This document shows positions 1 to 6,595 of a DNA stretch of 10,492 nt, piece by piece. Origin of the DNA: an uncultured Gemmatimonadota bacterium (GTDB taxonomy: Bacteria; Gemmatimonadota; Gemmatimonadetes; Gemmatimonadales; GWC2-71-9); assembly GCA_913009915.1 (NCBI GenBank), contig CAJVYZ010000041.1, positions 1 through 10,492 of the forward strand, written 5' to 3'. Position 1 is the stretch's first letter. Each line of letters opens with the position of its first letter. A program made the translations under genes and the position numbers. The notes below the pieces were generated by a model that did no database searches, had not been told where the DNA came from, and saw only the letters and a list, made by a program, of their open reading frames with translations.

Positions 1-86
1 ATTTGTAGTCTATTTTTGTTTTTTTTTTAATGATACGGCGACCACCGAGATCTACACTCTTTCCCTACCCGACGCTCTTCCGATCT
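1..86 (+). other. Synthetic Illumina P5/TruSeq Read 1 adapter with poly-T tail (artefact)
   Basis: Bases 29-86 match the 58-base Illumina P5 plus Read 1 adapter, from AATGATACGGCGACCACCGA to GACGCTCTTCCGATCT, with one mismatch (C for A at 69). Bases 1-28 contain a run of ten T (19-28) with a short unrelated lead-in. This is what the complement of a read running off its adapter into A-calls looks like. It is not genomic; the biological insert begins near 87. Confidence 0.97.
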
Positions 87-156
87 GGTGCTGGTGGATG
101 ACGTCAGTCATGGGAGTCTCGATTCTTCGTCATGGGCAATCGGCGGGAGATCGTCG

Positions 157-819
157 TCAGGTGGCGGAGAGCACGAGTTGCTCCCGAGCCCCCTGCACGA
201 CGAGCTCCACAACGTGGCGTTTGCGGGATTCGGCGAATCCGGGATCGGCAGGGTCCAATCCCAGCGCCAACAGGACGGTGCGGGAATGGACCAGCGGGAA
301 CCAGCACAGACTGATGATGCTGAGGAGCAACTGGGCTGTGGCCTCTCGGTGCGAGGGGCCAACCTCCAACTCGGCGCTCATCGCTTCGAGGGCTTCGCGG
401 ACGACTTCGACCAGCGGTGGTGCCTGCTGCAACTTGGTGCCGCCGCTCAGGGCTTCCCATTCCATCAGCCGCACGAACTTGGGGTGTTCGATCATGAAAT
501 CGAAGTACTCGGACACGGCCCCGGCCAGGACGACCTCGGCGTCTTTGCCGCTGGCCAAGGCTCGCTTCCTGCCGCTGCGGATGGCTTGGCGAACCCGCTC
601 GAAGCAGCGGTCGATGACGGCCTGGTACAGGCTGGCCTTGGACCCGAAGAAATAGCCCGGCGTGGCCCGGGAGACACCGGCCTCCGCGCCGACGTCGTTC
701 AGGCTGGTCCCCGCGTACCCCCGCTCGGCAAACAGCGTCTCGGCGGCGTCGAGGACCGTCTGGCGGGTCCGGGCGCCGTTGCGCTCGCGATCGGAGGGGG
801 GGCTGGAGTCATGGGCCAT
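157..819 (-). CDS. TetR/AcrR-family transcriptional repressor
   Basis: A 220-residue one-domain-plus-ligand-domain repressor of usual TetR length. Residues about 16-62 form the DNA-binding domain: helix 1 with TVLDAAETLFAERGYAGTS, then the helix-turn-helix NDVGAEAGVSRATPGYFFGS, ending in the family-typical FGSKASLY. The C-terminal helical half (about 70-220) would bind a small ligand and dimerise; it gives no clue to the ligand. The ATG at 819 is preferred over an in-frame ATG at 876 because the longer start adds 19 residues unlike TetR proteins and would place a 30-bp palindrome (825-854) inside the gene. That palindrome lies 5 bases upstream of the chosen start, so autoregulation is likely. 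The gene is divergent from the LVIVD lipoprotein. Family certain; target and ligand unknown. Confidence 0.93.
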   Translation of the reverse strand: MAHDSSPPSDRERNGARTRQTVLDAAETLFAERGYAGTSLNDVGAEAGVSRATPGYFFGSKASLYQAVIDRCFERVRQAIRSGRKRALASGKDAEVVLAGAVSEYFDFMIEHPKFVRLMEWEALSGGTKLQQAPPLVEVVREALEAMSAELEVGPSHREATAQLLLSIISLCWFPLVHSRTVLLALGLDPADPGFAESRKRHVVELVVQGAREQLVLSAT

Positions 820-824
820 GGTAT

Positions 825-854
825 CACTACTTGCTAAACGTATAGCAAGTAGTG
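825..854. promoter_or_regulatory. Palindromic operator, probable TetR-family binding site
   Basis: Arms CACTACTTGCTA (825-836) and TAGCAAGTAGTG (843-854) are perfect reverse complements around the 6-base centre AACGTA. Of 15 symmetric pairs, 14 match. It lies 5 bases upstream of the repressor start and in the divergent intergenic region, the usual place for a self-regulating TetR operator. Size and symmetry fit two HTH dimer half-sites. That this particular repressor binds it is inferred. Confidence 0.75.
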
Positions 855-876
855 GAGGTTCCCCCACTCCTGTCAA
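848..876 (-). promoter_or_regulatory. Candidate promoter for the TetR gene
   Basis: On the minus strand a perfect TTGACA (876-871) is followed after 17 bases by ACTACT (853-848), a weak -10 (3 of 6 consensus bases). The predicted transcription start would fall inside the 825-854 palindrome, which would let the repressor block its own promoter. No clear Shine-Dalgarno precedes the ATG at 819. The -35 is convincing, the -10 is not. Confidence 0.4.
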
Positions 877-915
877 GTATTTGCTGGACCGGACGTCACC
901 TCACCACGCGCTGGT

Positions 916-940
916 CACCGGGGACGATACCATCCCGGTG
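916..940 (+). other. Inverted repeat (hairpin) upstream of the LVIVD lipoprotein
   Basis: CACCGGG (916-922) and CCCGGTG (934-940) form a perfect 7-bp GC-rich stem with an 11-base loop. It lies 86 bases before the lipoprotein start, so in either the leader RNA or a second operator position. Three TCACC direct repeats (896-900, 901-905, 915-919) sit just before and into it. Function unknown. Confidence 0.35.
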
Positions 941-1025
941 TGAGGTATCTTGTGGCGCAACCCTAGGGGTCGGTGGAGCTGGCAGGTTCGGACGCATCGT
1001 CGCCGGCAACAGTAACGGAGCTAAC

Positions 1026-2732
1026 ATGCGGATTAAACGCGGTTGGATGATGATACCCGTGGCGGCGGCGGCGGCGGTCGCGGGCGTGTCCTGCGGGGAT
1101 GGCGGTACCGCCCCCACTGGAGCAAACGTGCAGTTCGTCCTCGGAGATATCGACCTCCAGGCCGTGCGGGATACGGTGGTGCAGATCAGCAACACCGGCG
1201 GCAGCGCCATCGGTCCCATCCAGTTGGTACCGCTCCCCGTCCGCGACTCCGCCGGAGGCGTGGTGTCCGGCCCGTCGCTCCAAGTGATGCCCAGCGACAT
1301 AGCCACGTTGAACGCCGGGACCTCGGTCAGTGCCGCGCTGTCCGTGGTGGTGCCGGCCAACACTCCCAACGGTGACTACCAGGTGGGGCTCGAGGCCAGG
1401 TCACAGAATCAGTTGTTGGCGTCCGCCCTGTTGCGATTCCAGGTGACCAACGGCCCGAGCGGCCCGCCGGCAAATTTCGTCGCCATCACCAGCGGACCGA
1501 CCGCGTTCATCCGTGGTGATGTGGTCCAATTCACGGCCGAAGTCAGGGATAGCGCCGGTACGGTGTTGCCCAACGAGCCGGTCCAGTGGTCCGCCGGCGG
1601 GTTTGGCTTGTTCGACGCCACCGGGCGGTTCGTGTCCTACAGCACCGGCGCCATCGACATCATCGCCCAGTCCGGCACCGGCGCCGATACGCTCTCCGTC
1701 ATTGTGGCGGATCGAACCCTTTCAGGTACCTTCAGTACGCTGGGACATGGGGTAGTGGATTCCCGGACGTCCGATCTGTGGGTGCACGGCGGCGTTCTCT
1801 ATTCCGGCACCTGGAACGGCGGCGGCGGGACGTTCTACGCCTGGAGCCTGGCCAATCCCGACCAACCGGTGAAGAGCGATTCGCTCACCATCGACGCGAG
1901 CGTGGTCAACGACGTCAAGATCCGCAGTGACGGCACGCTGGGCGTGATTACCCACGAAGGATCGAGTGACGGCCTCAACGGCGTGAGCCTCCTCGATCTC
2001 ACCGTTCCGGAACACCCCACGATCATCACCCGCTACACCTCGGGTTTGGAAGCCGGGGTACACAACGCCTGGCTCGAGGGCAACATCCTCTATCTGGTTA
2101 CCAACGGCAGTGATCCGGCCACCGGGGGATTGCGTATCCTCGACGTGTCCAACCCGGCCGCTCCGACCCAGGTGGCGCAGTTCTACATTGGCGCGAACCT
2201 GCACGACGTGTACCTGCGGAATGGGCTGGCGTTCCTGTCGTACTGGGATCAGGGGCTCGTCATCCTCGACGTGGGAAACGGTGTGGCCGCGGGGTCTCCC
2301 GCCAATCCCGTCGAGGTCAGCCGCCTGCGGATCCCCGGCTACCTGGTCCACAACGCGTGGTATTGGCCTGCCGCCGGCTACGTCTTCCTGGGCGACGAGA
2401 TCAATGCACCGGGGCTGGTGTTGGTCATCGATGTCAGCGACCTGCGGAACCCGGTGGAGGTTGCCTCGTTCTCCGCGGCCGGCGAGACGCCGCACAATTT
2501 CTGGCTCGACGAGAGCCGGGGCATTCTCTACGCCGCCTGGTACAGCAGCGGCCTCCGGGCGCTGGACGTGAGCGGTCCGCTCATGGGCGAGATGGAACGC
2601 CAGGGCCGCCAGATCGCCCAGGCTGTGTACGACGGGGGCAACACCTTTACCTGGGCCCCCCAATTGGACAATGGCCGGATCTACCTGTCCGACCTTCGTA
2701 GTGGGGTGTGGGTGCTGCAGGGGGACTTCTAG
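1026..2732 (+). CDS. LVIVD-repeat beta-propeller surface lipoprotein with N-terminal Ig-like domains
   Basis: 568 residues. Residues 1-22 are a signal sequence (MRIKRG, then an Ala-rich core) ending at Cys23 in GVSC, a somewhat atypical lipobox because Gly is at -3. Residues about 33-142 are a beta-rich domain resembling CARDB/NEW3-type Ig folds; about 150-229 look like a Big-type Ig domain (VQFTAEVRDSAGTVLPNEPVQW). Residues about 245-568 carry LVIVD-type blades: SLLDLTVPEHP, LRILDVSNPAAP, LVILDVGN, LVLVIDVSDLRNP and LRALDVSG. Four blades contain H-[ND]-x-[WY] (HNAW 346, HDVY 393, HNAW 442, HNFW 490). The ATG at 1026 has GGAG at 1017-1020, 5 bases away, and begins the signal peptide; an open frame back to 852 lacks both. 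Probably anchored outside the cytoplasm; ligand and role unknown. Divergent from tetR. Confidence 0.88.
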   Translation: MRIKRGWMMIPVAAAAAVAGVSCGDGGTAPTGANVQFVLGDIDLQAVRDTVVQISNTGGSAIGPIQLVPLPVRDSAGGVVSGPSLQVMPSDIATLNAGTSVSAALSVVVPANTPNGDYQVGLEARSQNQLLASALLRFQVTNGPSGPPANFVAITSGPTAFIRGDVVQFTAEVRDSAGTVLPNEPVQWSAGGFGLFDATGRFVSYSTGAIDIIAQSGTGADTLSVIVADRTLSGTFSTLGHGVVDSRTSDLWVHGGVLYSGTWNGGGGTFYAWSLANPDQPVKSDSLTIDASVVNDVKIRSDGTLGVITHEGSSDGLNGVSLLDLTVPEHPTIITRYTSGLEAGVHNAWLEGNILYLVTNGSDPATGGLRILDVSNPAAPTQVAQFYIGANLHDVYLRNGLAFLSYWDQGLVILDVGNGVAAGSPANPVEVSRLRIPGYLVHNAWYWPAAGYVFLGDEINAPGLVLVIDVSDLRNPVEVASFSAAGETPHNFWLDESRGILYAAWYSSGLRALDVSGPLMGEMERQGRQIAQAVYDGGNTFTWAPQLDNGRIYLSDLRSGVWVLQGDF

Positions 2733-2737
2733 AAAGA

Positions 2738-2836
2738 GGGCTAACAGGGCTAACAGGGCTAAGAGGGCTAAGAGGGCTAAGAGGGACAAGAGGGACAAGA
2801 GGGCTAAGAGGGCTAAGAGGGACAAGAGGGAGAAGA
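2738..2836 (+). repeat. Tandem array 1: eleven 9-bp GGGCTAAGA-type units
   Basis: Eleven consecutive 9-mers without spacing errors: GGGCTAACA twice, GGGCTAAGA three times, GGGACAAGA twice, GGGCTAAGA twice, GGGACAAGA once and GGGAGAAGA once. The array starts 6 bases after the lipoprotein stop codon and ends 6 bases before the dinB stop codon, filling a convergent junction. GGG tracts recur every 9 bases with 6-base gaps on the plus strand, fitting the general G3-N(1-7) G-quadruplex pattern. No intrinsic terminator is visible here. Confidence 0.95.
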
Positions 2837-2841
2837 GGAGC

Positions 2842-4047
2842 TTAGGCCTCCTTTTCGTCTTTTTTCGGTCGTCTCATCGACGCGATGCTGGCCGGCGTCA
2901 CCGCATCGAAACCGAACCGCTCCCGTACCCTATCGACGGCCGAGGTCAGCTCGCGCTGTCTGGTCCTGGCCGGCTCTTCGAACAGGTCGGGCGTTTCTGA
3001 TGGAGTGAGGTTGCTGGCTCCTACTCCGATCAGCCGTACACCCTGCGCTCGCCGCAGGACCTCGGTGAAGGCCTGGTCGAACAGCACTTGAATAGGACCC
3101 CGCAGTTCGTGGTCGAGGTCGGTGGCGTGGGGCAGCGTTTGTTGGCGAGTGATGGTACGAAAGTCCCCATGGCGCAGCTTCAGCGTCACGGTCCGGGCCA
3201 TCAGCCCGTCTCCCCTGAGTTGGCCGGCGATCCTGGCGGTAAACAAGGTCAACAACCGCTCGAGACGCTCCCGGTCGGTGGAGTCCCGGGACAGGGTGGT
3301 TTCCCGGCTCACCGACTTGGGGAGGCCTCCTCCCGTCAGGGTCGATCCCCCATGCCCGTGGGCGCGCCGCTTGAGACTCTTGGCCGCCGGTCCCAGCAGG
3401 CGCTCAAGGTCTTCGAGCGAGCGGCGCTGCACCTCGGCCACGTCGGATAGCCCGAGTTCCGCCAGCCGCTTTGCCGTCTTGGGTCCGATCCCCGGTATGG
3501 CCGACAGCGGCAGTCCCGCCAAGAATCCCTCCTGCCACCCGGGCCGCACCTCCAACAGTCCCCTCGGCTTGGCGGCCTCGGAGGCGATCTTGGCCACCAT
3601 CCGGTTGGGGCCTATCCCCACACTGCAGTCCAGGCCCGTCTCGGCGTGTACCCGGTCGCGGATGCTCTCGGCTACGGGGAGGAGGGACGTGGGGTGCATC
3701 CGGTCGGTGCCGGTGAAGTCGAGATATGCCTCATCGAGGGAGGCCATGACCACGGTGGGAGAGAATTGCTTCAGAATGCTGCGGACGGCCCGGGACGCGT
3801 TGCGGTAGTGGCGAAACTCTCCCTGATGGAATGTCGCGGCCGGGCACAGGGCCACCGCTCGCGCGATCGGCATGCCAGAGTGGATGCCGTACCGCCGCGC
3901 GCCGTAGGACGCGGACTGTACCACCCCCCGCTGGTCACGGCGCCCCCCAACCACGAGGAGGTCGACGTTCTTGAGAGAGGGATCGACCTGGCGGCACACC
4001 TCCACGAAGAAGGCGTCGAGATCCACGTGGACAATCCGGATGGACAT
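2842..4047 (-). CDS. dinB: DNA polymerase IV (Y-family translesion polymerase)
   Basis: 401 residues, slightly longer than the E. coli enzyme. It synthesises DNA past damaged bases, with low fidelity and no proofreading. The palm has the metal-binding Asp9 (HVDLDAFFVEV), the catalytic pair Asp105-Glu106 in SLDEAYLDFTG, and the aromatic steric gate at Phe14. CSVGIGPNRMVAKIASEAAKP (141-161) is the conserved Y-family motif and IPGIGPKTAKRL (184-195) the thumb helix-hairpin-helix. SVSRETTL opens the little-finger domain, which ends near VGASNL (342-347). ETPDLF (351-356) resembles a beta-clamp binding motif, followed by the usual AVDRVRERFG. The ATG at 4047 is the natural family start, though only a weak GAAG lies beside it. 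It lies 63 bases downstream of the ABC ATPase gene on the same strand. Confidence 0.96.
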   Translation of the reverse strand: MSIRIVHVDLDAFFVEVCRQVDPSLKNVDLLVVGGRRDQRGVVQSASYGARRYGIHSGMPIARAVALCPAATFHQGEFRHYRNASRAVRSILKQFSPTVVMASLDEAYLDFTGTDRMHPTSLLPVAESIRDRVHAETGLDCSVGIGPNRMVAKIASEAAKPRGLLEVRPGWQEGFLAGLPLSAIPGIGPKTAKRLAELGLSDVAEVQRRSLEDLERLLGPAAKSLKRRAHGHGGSTLTGGGLPKSVSRETTLSRDSTDRERLERLLTLFTARIAGQLRGDGLMARTVTLKLRHGDFRTITRQQTLPHATDLDHELRGPIQVLFDQAFTEVLRRAQGVRLIGVGASNLTPSETPDLFEEPARTRQRELTSAVDRVRERFGFDAVTPASIASMRRPKKDEKEA

Positions 4048-4064
4048 TCTTCAAAGGTAAGTAA

Positions 4065-4093
4065 GGGAGATCAGGGAGTGGGGAGGGAGGGGG
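4065..4093 (+). other. G-run cluster in the dinB leader (G-quadruplex-type motif)
   Basis: Between the ATPase stop and the dinB start the plus strand reads GGG, AGATCA, GGG, AGT, GGGG, A, GGG, A, GGGGG: five G-runs of three or more with loops of 1-6 bases. dinB is on the minus strand, so its mRNA leader would carry the C-rich complement while the template strand is G-rich. Only the motif is seen; folding and effect are inference. Confidence 0.45.
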
Positions 4094-4110
4094 ATCGTCT
4101 CTCCTCTCAG

Positions 4111-5178
4111 CTACACCAGCCGGATCGCCGTCGCCTTGACGGTGGCGAACAACGACACTCCCGGCGCCAACCCCATCGACTCGGCTGAGGCTGACGTTAC
4201 CGCAGCCCGCAACGGATAGCCGGCGTCGAGATGGATGTAGGTCACCGGCCCGGCCAGCTCCACCGCGGTCACCGTGGCCGGGAGTTGGTTGCGGGCGGAG
4301 CCACCGGTTGGGCGGTGATTCAACACGATGTCCTCAGGGTGGATGACGGCGTTCAGCAAACCCTCGCGGTCGGCGATTACATCCAAGGTCACGCTCCCCG
4401 CGGAGAACCGGGCGGCGAATTGTCGGTCGGCGCCCTCGGCATCTCCCACTCTGGTGACGATGCCCTCGATGACGTTGGCGGCCCCGATGAACCGGGCCAC
4501 GAAAGACGAGTTGGGATGGCGGAAGACTTCCTCCGGCCGGCCGTGTTGAACGATGCGTCCCTCGGACATCACCGCCACCAGGTTGCCCAACTGAAGGGCT
4601 TCCTGGAAATCGTGGGTGACCTGCAGCGTGGTGACCCCTTCCCGCCGGTGGAGGTCCAGCAACTGTTGGCGCAAGGCGAAGCGGGTCGCCGGATCGAGCG
4701 AGGCGAAGGGCTCGTCGAGGAGCAACACCGATGGCCGCGGGGCAAGGGCACGTGCCAACCCTACGCGCTGGGCCTCACCACCGCTCAGGTTGGCGACACC
4801 ACGTTCCAGAATGTGGCCGAGCCCCAGGCTGTCGGCCAATTCGCCGACCCGAGCCTTCTGGTCTGCGACCGAGAGATCGCCGTGGGCCAGACCGTAGCGG
4901 ATGTTCTCCGCCACGCTGAGGTGGGGGAACAGGTTGTTCTGCTGATACACGACCCCCACCCCCCGGTGCTCCGGGGGGACAGCGGTGACGTCCTTCCCGT
5001 GGAGCAAGATCCGGCCGCGTCCGAGCGGAGAATGGCCGGCAATGGCTTCGAGGACCGATGTCTTGCCCGAACCCGTGGGGCCAATGAGCAGACCGTATCC
5101 CGCCGGCGGGATCTCGAAGGAAACATCGCGCAGGGCAAACTGCCCCAGCCTGACGTCGATTCCCTCGAGCCGAATCAC
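4111..5178 (-). CDS. ABC transporter ATPase, molybdate/tungstate (ModC/WtpC) type with C-terminal Mop/TOBE domain
   Basis: 355 residues, typical for ModC/WtpC/CysA-type import ATPases. It hydrolyses ATP to drive oxyanion uptake through the adjacent permease. Walker A is GPTGSGKT (33-40), the Q-loop is at Gln79-80, the signature LSGGE at 131-135, Walker B VLLLDEP at 151-157, the D-loop SLD at 160-162 and the switch His at 189. Residues about 240-355 form the regulatory region, ending in a Mop/TOBE-like domain (ATVTAVELAGPVTYIHLDAG), which points to molybdate or tungstate rather than sugar. The start codon is GTG at 5178, overlapping the permease stop in GTGA, so translation is coupled. No clear Shine-Dalgarno is needed or seen. 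Sulfate is the main alternative substrate. Confidence 0.9.
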   Translation of the reverse strand: MIRLEGIDVRLGQFALRDVSFEIPPAGYGLLIGPTGSGKTSVLEAIAGHSPLGRGRILLHGKDVTAVPPEHRGVGVVYQQNNLFPHLSVAENIRYGLAHGDLSVADQKARVGELADSLGLGHILERGVANLSGGEAQRVGLARALAPRPSVLLLDEPFASLDPATRFALRQQLLDLHRREGVTTLQVTHDFQEALQLGNLVAVMSEGRIVQHGRPEEVFRHPNSSFVARFIGAANVIEGIVTRVGDAEGADRQFAARFSAGSVTLDVIADREGLLNAVIHPEDIVLNHRPTGGSARNQLPATVTAVELAGPVTYIHLDAGYPLRAAVTSASAESMGLAPGVSLFATVKATAIRLV

Positions 5179-5960
5179 TGGGGGATGGAGGGTTGCAGGA
5201 AACGGATCAAGCCGAACATGGCGAGGGCGATGAGCAACAGGACGATGGCCGGTACAATGGCCGCCTCGAGTCCAAACGAGGTGAACCTGTCGAAGATCAA
5301 GACGCTGGTGACCTTGGGGTTGTACGTCAGGATGACGATGGCGCCGAACTCACTGACCGCCCGAGCCCAGGCCAGGCTCACGGCTGCCAGAATGCCGCGA
5401 CTGGCCAAGGGGAGGGTCACCCGGCGGAAACATCTTCCCGGCGAGTCCCCCAGGCTCCGGGCCGCCCGCGCGAGGTGGGGATCGATACCGGCGAAGGCCA
5501 CCCGGGATCCGCTCACCAGGATGGGTACGGAAACGAACAGCATGGCCGCCACGATCCCCGGCACATGGCTGACGAACTCGAGCCCGATCTTGCCGAGTGC
5601 CCCTCCAACAGCCGAATGGCGACCCAGGAACAGCAGCAGGGCGATTCCGGCAACCGGGTGGGGAATGACGATCGGCAATTCGACCAGTCCCTGAATCAGG
5701 GTGCGCCCGGGGAACGGGCGACCGGCGAGGAGGTAGGCCAACGGCACTCCCAGGAGGGCTCCCAACAGGGTGGCCGCCGTGGCGGCGAGGAGCGTCAGGC
5801 TGATCGAGGCCATCAACTCCCGGTCGGTGAACGCCTGGCGGAGGCTCCCCGGCTCGGCTCTCAGCAGGAGGTACAGGAGAGGTCCCGCCACGAACGCCAC
5901 CAGGATGGCGCCCAGAAAGGCGAGGATCAGATGGGAGCGATCCGGCGGACGGAACGGCAT
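5175..5960 (-). CDS. ABC transporter permease, molybdate/tungstate (ModB/WtpB) type
   Basis: 261 residues with about six membrane segments, starting LILAFLGAILVAFVAGPLLYLLL and ending IVPAIVLLLIALAMFGLIRFL. The cytoplasmic EAA loop that docks on the ATPase is RAARSLGDSPGRCFRRVTLP. VELPIVIPHPVAGIALL and VSEFGAIVILTYNPKVTSVL resemble the WtpB/TupB tungstate group as I recall it more than classical ModB. The ATG at 5960 is chosen because GAGG (5967-5970) lies 6 bases upstream of it. The ATG at 5966 would abut that site, and farther starts (5999, 6065) add a non-membrane tail. It overlaps the ATPase gene by 4 bases. There is no substrate-binding protein gene on either side, so a partner must be encoded elsewhere. 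Substrate is inferred from family resemblance only. Confidence 0.9.
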   Translation of the reverse strand: MPFRPPDRSHLILAFLGAILVAFVAGPLLYLLLRAEPGSLRQAFTDRELMASISLTLLAATAATLLGALLGVPLAYLLAGRPFPGRTLIQGLVELPIVIPHPVAGIALLLFLGRHSAVGGALGKIGLEFVSHVPGIVAAMLFVSVPILVSGSRVAFAGIDPHLARAARSLGDSPGRCFRRVTLPLASRGILAAVSLAWARAVSEFGAIVILTYNPKVTSVLIFDRFTSFGLEAAIVPAIVLLLIALAMFGLIRFLQPSIPQ

Positions 5961-5991
5961 GGTCATCCTCGGTCCGTGGGTCAGTGGCAAC

Positions 5992-6006
5992 TTGGGCATT
6001 GTCCAA
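5992..6006. promoter_or_regulatory. Imperfect palindrome between the permease and ferritin genes
   Basis: TTGGGCATTGTCCAA is symmetric about T at 5999, with six of seven base pairs matching. It lies in the 116-base divergent gap, 31 bases from the permease start and 70 bases from the ferritin start, so it could be an operator serving either gene. It does not resemble a Fur box or a ModE site as I know them. Weak evidence. Confidence 0.3.
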
Positions 6007-6076
6007 TTACTTCTTAGCCACGACGGAAAACGCAGAGCAGGCCAGACATGCCACCGCGCCTTCAAGGAGAATAATG

Positions 6077-6595
6077 ATGCCTATCAGCGACGCCATGCAG
6101 AAGGCCTTCAACGAGCAGATCCAGAAGGAATTCGCCTCGGCTTACCTCTATCTCGCGATGTCGGCGTATTTCGAGTCTCTGAGCCTCGAGGGGTTCGCCC
6201 AGTGGATGAAAATTCAGGCCCAGGAAGAGGTACTCCACGGCATGAAACTGTTCGACCATCTGCAGGAACGCGGCGGCCGGGTGGTCCTCGGCGAGGTGGG
6301 CCAGCCGCAGGCCGAGTTCGATTCTCCACTGGAGGCTTTCGAGTTGGTTGGCAGCCACGAGGCCATGGTGACCAAGAGCATTCACCAGCTGTTCACCCTG
6401 GCGGAAGGGGAGCGTGACTACGCCAGTCAGGGCATTCTCCAGTGGTTCAGTACCGAGCAAGTGGAGGAGGAGGACACCGCCAATCGCATCGTGGAGCGGC
6501 TGCGAATGATCGAGGACAACAAGGCGGCCCTGTTCATGATGGACAACGAACTGAGTGCCCGAGCGACGGCTGGCGGGGACGGCGGGGCGGAGTAA
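6077..6595 (+). CDS. Ferritin (non-haem, FtnA-like iron storage protein)
   Basis: 172 residues, normal for bacterial ferritin. Subunits assemble into a 24-mer shell, oxidise Fe2+ and store it as ferric mineral in the cytoplasm. All diiron residues line up with E. coli FtnA shifted by one: Glu18 (QIQKEF), Glu51 and His54 (QEEVLH), Glu95 (GSHEAM), Gln128 and Glu131 (STEQVEEE). The four-helix bundle is complete, so the enzyme should be active. I see no sign of a bacterioferritin haem site. The start has strong AAGGAG at 6064-6069; ATG at 6077 gives a 7-base spacer and ATG at 6074 a 4-base one, so one extra Met is possible. The stop overlaps the next gene's start by one base (TAATG). Divergent from the permease. 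Confidence 0.95.
   Translation: MPISDAMQKAFNEQIQKEFASAYLYLAMSAYFESLSLEGFAQWMKIQAQEEVLHGMKLFDHLQERGGRVVLGEVGQPQAEFDSPLEAFELVGSHEAMVTKSIHQLFTLAEGERDYASQGILQWFSTEQVEEEDTANRIVERLRMIEDNKAALFMMDNELSARATAGGDGGAE

Noticed and set aside
87..111. Possible start of another minus-strand gene (MTDVIHQH) after tetR
   Set aside because: Only eight codons before the adapter and no clear ribosome site; plausible as the next operon gene but not supportable.
852..1025. 58-codon N-terminal extension of the lipoprotein frame
   Set aside because: It would bury the signal peptide, has no ribosome site and overlaps the operator region.
1722..2825. 367-codon minus frame beginning with a Leu/Ala repeat
   Set aside because: The repeat-like start is the tandem array read in translation and the rest is antisense to the lipoprotein; no family features.
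4080..4087. GGGGAGGG matching the E. coli FtsK KOPS pattern GGGNAGGG
   Set aside because: One 8-mer in a G-rich patch is expected by chance and the array units themselves do not match the pattern.
4231..5694. 487-codon open frame on plus across the ABC transporter genes
   Set aside because: It is antisense to two clearly recognised genes and reads as low-complexity GC-driven sequence; a shadow of high GC.
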